Shown piece by piece: positions 11,302 to 23,035 of a DNA stretch of 64,000 nt (its first letter is position 1; the number at the start of each line of letters is the position of its first letter). The position numbers and the translations under genes are program-made. The DNA is from Dactylorhiza incarnata. Taxonomy: Eukaryota > Streptophyta > Magnoliopsida > Asparagales > Orchidaceae. Location of the stretch: positions 7,149,001 to 7,213,000 of the forward strand of contig JAWHQI010000028.1 of NCBI GenBank assembly GCA_033032865.1, read 5' to 3'. The notes under the pieces were generated by a model, which searched no databases, was not told the DNA's origin, and was given only the letters and a program-made list of their open reading frames with translations.

Positions 11302-11805
11302 TCACACAAGCGTTGTATTTTGTTCTTTGTGGTGCAGCGTTCCGTTAGCTCACTTGGGTTGCGTAGCCATCATGTTTAAATTTGAATACCATACCGTAAC
11401 CTAAGCCCCAACTTAATCCTATAAGTCCTATTGATTTGACTTGCGAGTTTGCTAGCGCCGTGGAGAGAGTGTGACCGGGCGAGCGTATGGTTCACGACGT
11501 TGATGTATTTCAGCGGAGTTATTCCTAAGCCCCGATCTTCTGCAACACCCGCCTCAGTGTCGTGTCACTTTCATACCGGGCATGATCGTTCAAATTCTTC
11601 ATAATTCACCAACTGAGTATAACTAAATCTTTACTTACGCTTTAATACTTTTGTAAATTAGTTAGCATAGTTAGAATCTCCTTCTACTAGAATCTCTACT
11701 CGCATGCGTATGTTACTTCGCACCGTACTCCTTTGTGTAATTCTCTATGTTAACTCTCGTTTTCACACTCCGCCGGATTCGTTTGCTCGGGACGCGCAAA
11801 CAGTT

Positions 11806-11818
11806 AAGTCTGGGGGTG
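11806..11818 (+). other. 3' polypurine tract
   Basis: AAGTCTGGGGGTG directly abuts the TG start of the 3' LTR at 11819, the expected position for plus-strand priming. Confidence 0.85.
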
Positions 11819-13222
11819 TGATGAGTCCTGATCATATACACTTTTATGGACTCATCTGGGCCTTTATTCAGTCATTTCACCGCACGTTAGCCTTGTTATA
11901 GTTTATATTTGATATTTCATGCTAGGTGCACTTCTAGGCCCATTTTGGTGTGATTTCATTGTTTTTCTTCATTAGTAGTTTTCATACGCTGTTAGGTGCC
12001 ACTTCCAGTGGCTGGATTCGTGGTTGTGCTGGAATTGGAGTCGTGCAGGTGTTCCCGGTGCAATTCTGCACAGGAACACTGCGCACGATCACCGGTTCTA
12101 TTGCGCACGACCACTGGTCGTGCGCCACTGATCGTGTGCACTTAACACTTTTTTCATGAGTTCTGTTTGGTGCAGTGCGCACGACCACCTACGATAGTGC
12201 GCACGACCACCGGTCGTGTGCCACTATCCGTGCGCACTTATCATTAATTTATGAGTTCTGTCTCGACCAGTGCGCACGACCACCGACGATAGTGCGCACG
12301 ACCACTGGTCGTGCGCCAATGACCGTGCGCAGTATTAATTCCAGCGCCTATATAAATGCATGTTCCGATTTTAGGTCAGATTGATCCTGGGGGAGCAGAT
12401 TTTCTGATCCGTACGCCGCCGACCACCATCCTGGGACGCCTCCACTTCATCTCCTACGCAAGGGGGAAGTCTTCTCCATCCATTCCAAGCCTTCCTCCAT
12501 TGTCCGGGTGCGTTCTCCACCATCCGCAAGCCTCCAAGCAGCTATTTTCCCACTCCGGCCCGGTGAGAAGAAGAGGAAATCTGAAGTCGAAGACGACGGA
12601 GCTACGTAGAGAGATCGTGACAGCTCTTTGCGCCGGAAGCATCGTCCGCCCAAGTCCGGAGGTAGCCCGACAACCTACCATTCCGGCCGTGAACGGCCGC
12701 TAGTCTTCACCCATCGGTTATCTCTTTCTTCTTTCCTTCATTGTACTCGTTGAATTGTGTAAACTGGAATATTGTGATGTTTGGTTTGTTTGCAATGAAT
12801 GTTTCTTTGCCCTTCTTCAGAGCGTGCTTGTGAATCACTCCGTTTCCACTCTCTCACTCACGCCCTCAAGGTGTTTGATCCGCGTTAGCAAGAGCTAACG
12901 GCGGTTGTGAAGTGGTGTTTGCGACCCTCACCTTCTCGCACTAGAGCACACACCATCCACCTCACGAAGCACGGCATTGCGGCCGTTGCATCCATCTCGC
13001 CTCGCGAAGCGGTGCTTTCGACCCGCATTTCTTTTATTGTTGTTAAGATTAGGAACAACCAACCAAAAACCCCCTTTTTTTATGTGTGTTGCGCTTGTGT
13101 AACAAGAGTCATACAACGCATTTCGTTCACCCAATCTGCATTCCTCAAGAGACCGACACTCGGGGATTCCACTCTCCACATTTATTACTTGACAGCGACC
13201 GTGCACTTGCCGACACGCATCA
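11819..13222 (+). repeat. 3' LTR of Athila-type element
   Basis: 1404 bp, nearly identical to 6173-7577, including the palindrome array (12063-12337) and TATA box (12349-12357). Followed by the duplication AGGGT. Confidence 0.93.
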
Positions 13223-13227
13223 AGGGT

Positions 13228-13361
13228 TCAGATAGCAAGAACTCCAAACCAGCTTTAGTGACGAGGGTGATGACACTGAGAACCTCTGGTGAGGCACGGA
13301 GAAAGCCATCCCTCACCAACTCATATCCCTCAAGCAACTCTTTAGAGCTTTTGGGAGCCAT
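13228..13361 (-). pseudogene. Sirevirus #1 accessory gene, N-terminal part
   Basis: First ~45 codons of the gene continued at 6172-4252. The ATG is at 13361; the segment begins MAPKSSKELLEGYE and is open up to the insertion. It was chosen as the start because it is the first ATG after a TATA box (13456-13466, about 95 bp upstream) and because frame and family-like sequence continue across the duplication. Confidence 0.6.
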
Positions 13362-13455
13362 TGTAGTGGTGGAGGAATGCGCTGGGATGGAAGAGTAGGT
13401 GAATCGTCTTGGCGGCTAGGTTAAAGGAAAGTGCGATATTTTACTCAGTCATTGA

Positions 13456-13466
13456 GCTATTTATGT
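13456..13466 (-). promoter_or_regulatory. Internal TATA box of Sirevirus #1 accessory gene
   Basis: The minus strand reads CATAAATAGC. It lies between the palindrome array (13553-13860, upstream) and the accessory ATG at 13361. The equivalent site in Sirevirus #2 is 27316-27324. Together these suggest a second promoter separate from the LTR. Confidence 0.55.
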
Positions 13467-13552
13467 GGTTTAAGATTTAGGTAAAATGAAACATAGTAAT
13501 TAGATTTGATTGCCCTTATAATTGATAGTGTAAAAGAAATTACACCATCAGG

Positions 13553-13860
13553 CTGAGTTCGTCAAACTCAAACTGGAGTTCGTCGAACTCAGAATGGAGT
13601 TCGTCGAACTCAAAGCTGAGTTCATCTGAACATCATAAGGCAGAGTTCGTCAAACTCAAAGCTGAGTTCATCAAACTCAAAGTAGAGTTCGTCGAACTCA
13701 AAGCTGAGTTCGTCAAACTCAAAGCTGAGTTCATCTGAACTACATCATAAGGCAGAGTTTGTCGAACTCAAAGCTGAGTTCGTCGAACTCAAAGTAGAGT
13801 TCGTCAAACTCAAGCTCAACGTTTGTCGAACCCAGGTAAAAGTTCGTCAAACTGAGATTT
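13553..13860. repeat. Palindrome array GAGTTCGTCGAACTC upstream of accessory gene
   Basis: About a dozen irregular tandem copies of a ~22-27-bp unit whose core GAGTTCGTCGAACTC is a palindrome around a central T. Many copies read TTCGTCAAA instead, a CpG-to-CpA change. At the same place Sirevirus #2 carries a different palindrome. The remaining sequence to 14148 is an AT-rich spacer. Confidence 0.85.
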
Positions 13861-14148
13861 TTCCCAGTTGACAAATTGCAGCCTTAAGCTCAGCTGAAAC
13901 AGATTGTTCTAGTTAAGCTGATCATACTACTTTAATTTCATTAGAGATAGGATTACCTGAATGCATGATCATGTCTTTCATAAGGTTGACATTTTAGGGA
14001 GATTATCTACCCTATCATGTGGACTATTGCTACTTTTTAAATAAAGTTGATCAATTCAGATTTCAATTTCCATAACATTGCATATTGAGAGTATTATACA
14101 GTTGAAAACATAAGCAATGCAACAGAGGGTACATATTTATAAGTGAAC

Positions 14149-15890
14149 TCATTCTAAATTCAACATTCCTAAGTCAATTTTGAAGGAATTGAACTTGCCC
14201 TCATCCAGTGGCTTGGTGAAGATATCAGCTACATGATTGTCTGTGGGTTCATATTCAATTTTGATATCTTCACACTCTACATGCTCTCTAATAAAATGGT
14301 ACCTAATTTCTATATGCTTGGTCCTGCTATGGGAGACAGGATTTTTGGCAATAGAAATAGCACTGGATGAGTCACACAACAATGGAGATTTACTAACCTT
14401 GATGTTGTAATCCACCAATTGATGTTGAATCCATAGAAGTTGAGCACAGTAGCTGCCTGCAGCAATGTACTCTGACTCAGCTATGGATATGGCCACACTG
14501 GTTTGCTTTTTGCTGCTCCAAGAGATCAGCCTTCTCCCTAGGAATTGACAAGTGCCACTTGTACTTTTCCTGTCTTCTTTGCATCCTGCAAAATCTGCAT
14601 CTGAATAGCCTATTAGTTCAAAGTCATTGTTCCTAGGGTACCAAAGGCCAAGATTCAGGCTGCCCTTGAGGTATCTCAAGATCCTCTTTACAGAGGTGTA
14701 GTGAGATTCCTTAGGACAGGCCTGATACCTAGTACAAACATATGTAGAATACATAATGTCTGGTCTACTAGCAGTTAAATACAACAAGGATCCAATGATA
14801 CACCTGTACATGGATTCATCAAAGGCCTTCCCCTTTTCATCCTTGTCTAGTGACATTAGATCCCATGGGTGTTCTCATGGTGGAGGATGACTCCATCCCA
14901 AATTTCTTGATGAGCTCCTTGGTGTATTTAGTCTGGGAAATAAAAATTCCTTCATCAGACTGTTTTACTTGGAGCCCAAGGAAATATTTGAGCTCACCCA
15001 AACTGCTCATCTCAAACTCCCCCTGCATTAGATTAGCAAATCTCATGCAGAGATTGTCATCAGTAGACCCAAATATTATGTCATCAACATAGATTTGGAC
15101 TAAGAGATATTTGCCCCTTGTTTCCCTAAGAAACAATGTGCTATCTATCTTTCCCCTCAAGAATTTGTTCTTGATGAGAAAGCTAGACAAGGTCTCATAC
15201 CATGCTCTTGGGGCTTGTTTGAGACCATAAAGAGCTTTCCTAAGGAAGTAAACATGAGATGTAAGAGTTGCCTGTTCATTGTCTTGTAGTTTATGTGAGC
15301 TAGACTCTTGTGCCATTGGACACAAAGAGACTCACTTTCATTAGCTACAAGGCAAACAGGCATAGAGGAATCTAAATTAATGAAGTCTAAGTTATAGACA
15401 TTACTATACCTAGTGCCTGAGAGAATAACTTGGTTGTCACTCTTCCCTTTTATCAGACACTTCTCACTAGAGAATTCTACCACATGACCTAAGTCACATA
15501 ATTGTCTTATGCTCAACAGGTTGTGTTTCAACCCATCAACATAAGCTATATTGGTGATAGAGATTAGGCCATTAGAAATCATACCAAAACCTTTTATTCA
15601 TCCCTGTACAGAGCCTCCAAAGATGACCTTTCTTCCTTTGGGTTCTGGAATGAAATCCTTAAGTACCTTCCTTTTTCCAGTCATATGCCTGGAACATCCA
15701 CTGTCCAAGTACCAAATAAATTTGGCACTTGAACAATCCTGCAACCACAAAGTAAATAAGCCTTAGGACCCTAGTAAGGATTGGGTCCTAGGAAATAGTT
15801 ATTCATTAGGTATTTATATCTGATGGCTGCACTTCTAGGAGGAAAGCTACTCCTAGAACTTGGGGGACTTGAGTTGTGCCAACAATCTAT
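14149..15890 (-). pseudogene. pol: Sirevirus #1 pol remnant (protease, pre-integrase, RT, RNase H)
   Basis: Leftward order: end of a zinc knuckle (HFAIDCWHN, near 15885), protease motif DSGCSRHMTG (near 15690), the pre-integrase domain (CVQWHKSLAHINYKT, near 15310), then abruptly RT ([24 protein letters not shown]) and RNase H (FADFAG-type DADFAG, AESEYIA, DIFTKPLD) ending at 14149. Compared with Sirevirus #2, about 1.6 kb holding the integrase core and the N-terminal half of RT is missing. A frameshift near 14857 and in-frame stops add to the damage. Non-functional. Confidence 0.85.
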
Positions 15891-15894
15891 CGCA

Positions 15895-16340
15895 AAGTGA
15901 CGAGGTGAGGCCGCGCGGTGCCGAGGTGAGGCCGCGCGGTCTAGTCATGTGACCGCGTGGTGAGCTGAAGCTATCGCGCGGTCTGGTGCTTGTGACCATG
16001 TAGTGCGGGCAGCCAGGTCTAGTGGCTGTCCGGGTTCTTGCGGTGCGCGTGGACTAAGGTTTTCTTAGTCGCGCGGTCTCCGATTTGTGTTCGCATGGCG
16101 GGTCCTTCGGCGATCTGCTGGCATATGCGGTCATAGGTGGTTGATCGACTTGGTGGGCTGTTGCCCTAGTCGGTCTGGTGTGTTCGTGGTCTCTGGAGGA
16201 GTTTGAGTGGCGAACACATGTGGTGAGAATCATGACCGGGCGAGTTGTCATGATCGCGCGGCTTATGTTGATGTCGGCGAGCTCACTAAGCAGGAGGATC
16301 TTTTGTTGATCGCGCAGGTTGATCGGTCTGGTCGCGCGGT
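15895..16340. repeat. U3 palindrome array GACCGCGCGGTC
   Basis: Many copies and half-copies of CCGCGCGGTC / GACCGCG / CGCGCGGTC upstream of the TATA box at 16393. The 3' LTR has the same array (23080-23615), starting with a perfect 12-bp palindrome at 23080-23091. Confidence 0.85.
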
Positions 16341-16392
16341 CAAGGGGTGGTGATCCTATCTCATAGGGTGGTGACTGGATCAGGTCTTAGGA

Positions 16393-16402
16393 CTATAAAT
16401 AG
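16393..16402 (+). promoter_or_regulatory. TATA box of Copia 5' LTR
   Basis: CTATAAATAG, about 50 bp after the last palindrome copy. The matching site in the 3' LTR is 23664-23673. Confidence 0.75.
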
Positions 16403-16945
16403 GAGCCACTGTAGTAGCAAAAATTTAGCACCAAGTGTAAGCTGAGCTCGCGACCTATTCTTGCGGTCTGTTTTTTGTAACCGGTCGGCTAGCTGATCGA
16501 ACTTGTTTTGCGCAGCTTCTGCGGATTGTGCGAATAACAGCGGTCACCTCCTCTTCTGAAGGTGTTCGGGCGGTCTCGCGGCTTGCAGTGCGGGTTGCTG
16601 GAGTTCGGGAGGATCAGTGGAGTTCGGGAGTTCGCGTGGTTCTCAGTTGGTGTTGTTCAAGGTGCAGGCAGGCAGTTCGGGCGACCTGGTTTTCTAGCCG
16701 GGCGGACTGTGATGTCGAGTGGTCAGGCGGTCTCAGTTTGTCAGACGGCTGGTTTTCCATTCAGATGTTTTCTCTTCTGTTTTTGTGTACTGGCGAATTC
16801 ATGTCTCGCCATGTATACCTCGCCCTGTAAAGAAGAATTTTGCTTATCAATAAAGATTGTGTTTGCTTCATGTGCTTCTGGTTGTTTGGCTTGAACCTTT
16901 AGTTATTCTATTCCTGCTCACTCCTAGATCTTGGAAAATTTCACA

Positions 16946-16958
16946 TAGTATCAGAGCG
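16946..16958 (+). other. Primer-binding site, tRNA-iMet (mutated)
   Basis: TAGTATCAGAGCG directly follows the LTR. The usual site is TGGTATCAGAGC, so one G-to-A change is present, matching the transition-type decay of the coding region. Confidence 0.8.
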
Positions 16959-17033
16959 AGGTTGGAGTGGATAGAGCAGTGAATAACTAAAAGTTGCCAT
17001 CGCCTTTGTAAAGAAGGAACCAGTGGTTGAGCC

Positions 17034-18250
17034 ATGGAAGCGAGGGGTCTTGGAATTGAGATGCTTACATAGACTAACTTCAAGAAGTGGAAGTCGCGTA
17101 TGCAAAGTTATCTTCTGGGTGAGGACCTCTGAGAGGTGGTTGGAGGAGAGAGCATGGAGGAAGTTATTCTGATTGGGGATAGTGGTCATGAGGTGAGGAA
17201 CTGGAGGCGAATTAATGCCAAAGCAGAGTTCGCCCTGAAGAGGGCAATATCACCTGACCTGTTTGATCATATCTTGGGGTGTGGATCGGCTGCAGAGATC
17301 TGGAGAGCCCTGGATGGGCTGTTTATCAAGAAAAATGTGGCAAGACTTCAATTCCTGGAGAATGAGCTGGTCAGATCGGCTCAAGGTGACCTTTCTATCT
17401 CTACGTTCTTCATGAAGATGAAGAACATGTGCGCCGAGATTTCAGCGTTGGATCCTGATGAGCCAATTTCTGAGGCGAAGTTGAAGAGGCACATCATCTG
17501 TGGATTGCAGAAGGAATATGTTGCCTTTGTGACGTCGGTGTAGGGTTGGGCAAATCAGTTGTCTCTGCTGGAGCTGGAAAATCTGCTTGCTTCGCAGGAG
17601 AGTCTGGCAAGGCAGATGGCGGGGGTGTCAGTGTCTGGGGGGGATGGCGAAGTTCTCTTCACGGGAAAGAAGAAGAAGTGGGATAAGAAGAAGACCGCTG
17701 GAGGAGGCAATGGGCCTTCAACTTCTGGACAGCAGGAGAGGGGCTATGCTCCTAAGGCTGAAGGGAGGAAGAAGGGAGAAGGTCCCAAGTGCTTCAAGTG
17801 CGGGAAGCTTGGTCACATCAGGAAGGATTGCCGGGTGAATCTTCAGCCGGGGCATGCTGCTGCAGGAAAGGAGGAAGCTGAAGCCAGGCAGATTGATGGA
17901 GGATGGGGAGGAGCCTTCTCGGCTTCTGTTGGAGCTGAGGCTCCTATCAACTATCAGGAGGACTGGATCGTGTACTCGGGGTGTGGTCATCACCTCACCG
18001 GGGACGAGTCAAAGCTTTCTTCAGCGCAGCCCTACTCAGGTAATGATGCCATTATTACTGCTGACAATACTGTGCATGTTGTCGAGAAGGTGGGGGTTGT
18101 TTCCTTGGGCAGTGATAGAGGGACGCTTACGTTGAAGAGTGTCTATCATGTGCCTGGAATGAGGAAAAACATTTTCTTAGGAATGAAGTTTCTTCGGAAT
18201 GTTGAAGCAGTGAAGGCGGAGGTCGTTCATGTGGGGAGGAGAGCTAAAGA
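17034..18250 (+). pseudogene. gag-pol: Copia gag and protease, with stops
   Basis: One reading frame from the ATG at 17034. Stops at 17070 (TAG) and 17130 (TGA) sit where Trp is expected, and TAG at 17541 where Gln is expected. The Gag core (FIKKNVARLQFLENEL) is followed by a zinc knuckle CFKCGKLGHIRKDC at about 17791-17832. The protease motif reads YSGCGHHLTG where DSGCSHH is usual, so the catalytic Asp is lost. The frame is then interrupted by the solo LTR and resumes at 20221. Confidence 0.85.
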
Positions 18251-20220
18251 TGTAACACCCTGCCAGTACGAAAAGTATAACAGCGGGTCCGGCCGGGACC
18301 CCACGCCATACAAACCACACTAGCTAGGAGTTAAAAGGTGATAATAGAAAAGAATACAACTACACGAGAGTACAAAACGTAAGAGGAAGCATTTGATTAA
18401 AAACCATTTCAATTAGAACTGTCCACTATCATAGGAATAAAACCATAATATTGAGTTACGGCCTTAAGGCCTTACATTTACCAAAAGTGATAAAAATTCC
18501 AAACAAACATCGGCACGCAGGCCGGCAATACAAGAAACAGAAAAGAGGCTGTCCTTCGAGGGCCAACTCAGCATAAGGGCCACCACCCGCTATTTTCCGC
18601 TAGGCTCACCTGCACCTGCATAAGAACATTCCACCAAGCGGTAGCAAACAAGGTAACAGTCAGCAAAGCTGACCAAATTATAACGACCCCACCCCTTTCC
18701 GGGGGTGGCGGAGCTTCTACCCTGCAAGCAAGCCATACTAGCACAAGTACTAAAATAAAGAAAGTGCAACTACACAAGGTGAGGTTTCAAGCACAATCAA
18801 TCTTCTAGGTTGAGCATCAAAAAGAAGGGAACCTAGGTATGCATATGATGTTGGTTGGGTTCACCCGAAGGTTCCCCACAACCGCCTAAGCAATCGCATG
18901 AGGCTAACATAACATCCATTCCACAAAACACTCCACCGTAAGGGCCATTGCCTTATGTGGGAAAAAGAGCTTTTGGTCGGTCTAGGTGAATCACCTTCCA
19001 CGACCTCTCCCATGATCACACGGCTACATGAGGTAGGGACCTCTTACCGATCTGCATGGAAACGGGTTCGGTTTAGCTTTGCCCGTGCTCTAATCGTCGC
19101 GATCTATCGCACGACGCGGGTACGGCTTCACCTCGGCCCGTAAGGGTTTAGCACTTTCCTGTGCTACACAATTTATAAGCTACACACCTAACCCCTTCAC
19201 AAGGATCTAGGCTTCACAAATACTCAACGAAGGAGGTATAAAACGCTCAGCATCAATTTCGTGGTGAAGGTTTGCCTTCATCCAATCTCAAAGCATGGGG
19301 CTTTCGTTAGGATCATCACAAGACGCCTACACTTAATTCCCGCAATACTATAGATGATTTCACGGAGTCATTCTCCGGCACGCATTCTAGGCCTAACCTA
19401 AATGCAACGTCGCAAATCAAGCATCACCGATTCGGGCTCACGGCCACGAATAGGCTTCACACACAATGCCTACATCCGCGTGACAACCGGATTTTCTACA
19501 TGCAATATGCCGGGGACGGACACAATCGACCCGGAGTTCCGAAGAACTTGAGGAAAATCCTACACTTCACCTATTTGGTGAAAGGGATTCCTCAGACATG
19601 AAAGAGAGGACAAATGACAAGTCCAAAAATCAGGAGGAAGAATCATTACCCTAGGAGCGTTCTTCTTCGCCATGGATCCGAGATTCTAGACAGAGGGAAA
19701 CGACCGCACCGGGCTGCACTCTCTAGATCTGGAAACGGCTCGCGAAACGGAGCTCCGGAGCTCCGTCAATGGCGGGATCTCTCCTTCTTCTTCCTTGCCT
19801 CCTTCTTCTTCCTCTAGGTTTGGAGAGAGAATGGCTATGAAATAATGAGGATTAAACCCCTCTCATAAGCCCTAATAACCTCCAGCATCTAATCCTAGCC
19901 GTTGGATCGGATTCCAAAAGATTTGGACGGACCGATCACCTTCTCCGCTCAAAATCGCGGAACAGAATAAACAGGGCGCACGAGCATCGGCGCACGGTCA
20001 GTGGTCGTGCGCAAGCACTTCCCCTGATCGTGCGCACTTACCGCAACAGAACTCTGAATCCTTGCGAATTAACGCACGATCGCTGGCGCACGATCACTGG
20101 TCGTGCGCGAAGAGGGACAGTGGTCGTGCGCGAATAGCTGCTATGAAATTTCCAGCCTATCCCGAGCGCAGCACCACCACTCCGCCTGATTCGCTGAACT
20201 AAGAAATTTGGGGTGTTACA
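18251..20220 (-). mobile_element. Solo LTR, Tekay/Del-like
   Basis: 1970 bp from TGTAACACCC to GGTGTTACA, flanked by AAAGA on both sides (18246-18250 and 20221-20225), with no internal region. The minus orientation is inferred from the TGTAACACCCCAAATTT start typical of Tekay/Del LTRs. A GCGCACGATC / GGTCGTGCGC palindrome cluster at 19975-20130 lies in the inferred U3. No canonical TATA is visible; a weak AT-rich candidate is near 19850-19870. A Tekay-type element recombined here between its LTRs. I see no genes in it. Confidence 0.88.
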
Positions 20221-23035
20221 AAAGACTTGTTCGTTTTATCGACAAGTTCTTATGTTGACAAGATGAGGACGAATGATAATGTCGTAATATGGCATGAGAG
20301 GTTGGGGCATGTAGGGATGGACAAGCTGAATTCTATGGCGGTGAGAGGTCTGGTCAAGGGCCTGCCTAGTCTATCTTCCTACGGAGATGGTCATGTGTGC
20401 GTGGGATGTCAGTTCGGCAAGTCTCATCGACTACCGTTTGACAAGTCGCAGACAGGGAGTAGTGTGTCGTTGGAGTGCATCCACGGTGACTTGATGGGAC
20501 CGACTGCTACCCCAAGCCTCAGAGACAGCAGATATATGCTGGTGTTGATCGATGATTACACCAGATATGTCTGGGTATATTTCTTGAAGGAGAAGGCGGA
20601 GGCGGTTGCCAAGTTCGTGGAGTTCAAGGAGCTCGTGGAGGGTCGACTTGGTCTGCGGGTTATGAAGTTGAGGACTGACAACGGAGGGGAGTTCACCTCT
20701 TGTGACTTCTCTACTTTTTTGCAAGAAGGCAGGCATCCGGAGGGAGCTTACTTGTGCACATACTCCACAGCAAAACGGAGTTGCAGAGCGGAAGATCCGT
20801 CATCTGACGGATACCTGCAAGTGTTGGCTGCATGCCAAGAGTATCCCAAAGTCCTTCTGGGCGGAGGGAATGTTTTGTGCTGCCTACGTCATCAACCGGA
20901 TGCCTCTTAGTCCCATCAATATGAAGACCCCGCATGAATTGATGTTCAAGGAAAAGCCAAGCGTGGCGCACCTTCGGGTGTTTGGTTCCACCTGCTATGT
21001 GCACGTTTCAGATGCGCTTCGGACGAAGCTAGATGCGAAAGCAAGGAAGCTAGTCTTTGTGGGTTATGATGACCGGAAGAAGGGCTGGAAGTGCATGGAT
21101 CCTGAGACGTGGAGATTTGTTGTGTCTCGCGACGTCGTGTTCGGCGAAGTGACGTCTTACAAGGGAAGTTCTGGTGTTGAGCTACCAGAAAGCAGGGTGG
21201 AGGAACCAGAGAAAGCTGCGGAAAATCTTCAGGTGGAGCTACCTGTGTCACCAGGTGGTCCATCAATATCTAGTTCTGAGGCGGAGGCTTCTGGTTCAGG
21301 AAGCAGGGGGAGTGATGCTTCTAGTACGTCTGGAAGGGGAGCTAGGGAAGAAGCAGCTGAGGATACTGCGAGTCAGGGAAAGGCGTTGTGGAGATCGAAG
21401 CAAACTATCATTGCCCCTGATCGCTATACTGGAGGAAACATGGTGAGCTTTTTCTTGTGTTTCTTTGCTGGTCCCTTGGATGAGAGGGAGCCGTAGAGCA
21501 TTGAAAAGGCCAAAGGCGCGGAACAGTGGAATTCAGCGATGCAAGAAGAAATGAGTGCTCATGAGAAGAATGAGACTTGGTCTCTGGTGCCCAAGCCCAA
21601 GGGTATCACCCCTGTGACAAGCAAGTGGGTCTACAAGCTTAAGAAGAATGCTGACGGTAGTATCGAGCGATACAAGGCTCGCCTTGTCTCTCAGGGGTTC
21701 TCGCAGCAATACGGTGAAGACTATGAAGAGACATTCAGTCCGGTGGCAAAAATGACTTCAGTTCGGGTTGTGATTGCCTTGGCGGTGTGATGGGGGTGGG
21801 AGATTTGGCAGCTCGATGTAAAGAATGTGTTCTTGTACGACGGGATTGACAAGGACATCTTCAAGGTCCAGCCGTCAGGCTTCATATCTGAAGATTTTCC
21901 GGAGCATGTCTGCAAGCTGAAGAAGGCCCTGTATGGGTTGAAGTAAGCACCGAGGGCGTGGTATGGAAAGATAGCAGAGTATCTCTTATTCTGCGGGTTT
22001 GGTGCTTCATACTCAGACTCAAGCTTGTTCTTCAAGAAGAGCGGGGAGCTTCAAGTCATCGTGCTGCTTTACGTCGACGATATGATCGTGATGGGGAATT
22101 CGAAGGAGGAGGTAGCGCAGCTTTGGGTAGAGCTATCTATCAGATTTGAGATGAAGGATCTGGGTGAGCTTCACCATTTCCTTGGACTCGAGGTGCAGAG
22201 GAAGGAGAGTGGAGTGTTGGTGTCCCAGGCTGGATATGCGGAGCGAATCGTGGAGCGGTTCGGCATGAAGGAAGGGAAGTGCATTTCTACATCTCTGGAG
22301 AAGGCCACTAAACTTCGCAAGGATGAGGGGAGGATTCTGGAAGATCCGTTGGTGTTCTGGGCTCTGGTTGGGAGCATGATCTATCTGACGATTACCAGGC
22401 CGGATATTGTGTATGCAGTTGGCAGGGTGAGTCGGTATATGGCAGAACCACGGATGCCTCATCTTCTAGCGGCCAAGAATATATTGAAGTATGTCAAGGC
22501 GACTTCGGATATGGGTCTCCTGTACAGGAGGGATGCGGGCTTCGAGGTGCATGGGTACATGGATGCTGATTACGGGGGAGATTCGGATGATCAGAAGTCG
22601 ATGTCTGGATACATCTTCATGACGGGCCCCACGGCTATATCATGGTGCAGCAAGAAGCAGGATTCCGTATCGGTCTCAACCACGGAAGTGGAATACAAGG
22701 CTTCGGCCTTGGCAGCTCAAGAAGCCATCTGGCTTAGGAGGTTGGTTGGAGATGTCCATAAGGAGGTTCAGGGTCCAACTTTGCTCCGCGGCGACAATGA
22801 GAGTGCTCTCAAACTGGTTACTAATCCAGTTTGTCATGCGAGGACCAAGCATATCGAGATCGAGCATCATTTTATTCATGAGAAGGTGCTGGAGGGGTCT
22901 CTTTTGGTCATGCATGTTCGAAGTCAGGACAACATTGCTGGCATATTCACAAAGGCGCTGGCGAAAGGGCCGTTTACTCGGCTAAGGAGTTTACTTGGGC
23001 TGTTTTCAACTTCCCACTTCAAGGGGGAGTGTTGA
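20221..23035 (+). pseudogene. pol: Copia integrase, RT and RNase H, with stops
   Basis: Continuation of the polyprotein. Pre-integrase domain WHERLGHVGMDKL and CVGCQFGKSHRLPF; integrase DDE residues in HGDLMGP, RTDNGGEF and QQNGVAERK; a frameshift at a T-run near 20715-20720; RT start KPKGITPVTSKWVYK, catalytic YVDDM (near 22070); RNase H DADYGGD, STTEVEY and IFTKALAKG. Further stops are TAG at 21494 (Gln), TGA at 21788 (likely CGA Arg) and TAA at 21944 within LKQAPRAW (Gln). All fit single transitions. The final stop at 23033-23035 overlaps the 3' LTR start. Confidence 0.88.
23021..23029 (+). other. Polypurine tract of Copia element
   Basis: AAGGGGGAG directly before the LTR start TGTTGAAAATG. 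Confidence 0.85.

Larger units (their letters stand above)
9690..11818 (+). other. Non-coding interior replacing pol
   Basis: About 2.1 kb where RT, RNase H and integrase should be. The only sizeable open frame (9783-10025, 80 codons) has no recognisable motif. The sequence is moderately AT-rich. It ends with two identical polypurine-type tracts, at 11287-11301 and directly before the 3' LTR. Confidence 0.7.
6173..13222 (+). mobile_element. Athila-type element with gag and protease but no RT/integrase
   Basis: Complete LTR-to-LTR insertion flanked by the duplication AGGGT (6168-6172 and 13223-13227). Order: LTR 6173-7577, tRNA-Asp primer site, gag, aspartic protease, ~2.1 kb without coding capacity, polypurine tract, LTR 11819-13222. 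The two LTRs are nearly identical by eye and gag is open, so the insertion is young. With no reverse transcriptase, RNase H or integrase it must rely on a partner element. It disrupts the accessory gene of Sirevirus #1. Confidence 0.93.
15892..16945 (+). repeat. 5' LTR of Copia element, 5'-truncated
   Basis: Aligns with 23186-24217 of the intact 3' LTR. It contains the palindrome array (15895-16340), TATA CTATAAATAG at 16393-16402, and ends TTTCACA. A short duplication of GAGGTGAGGCCGCGCGGT marks its broken left edge. Confidence 0.85.
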
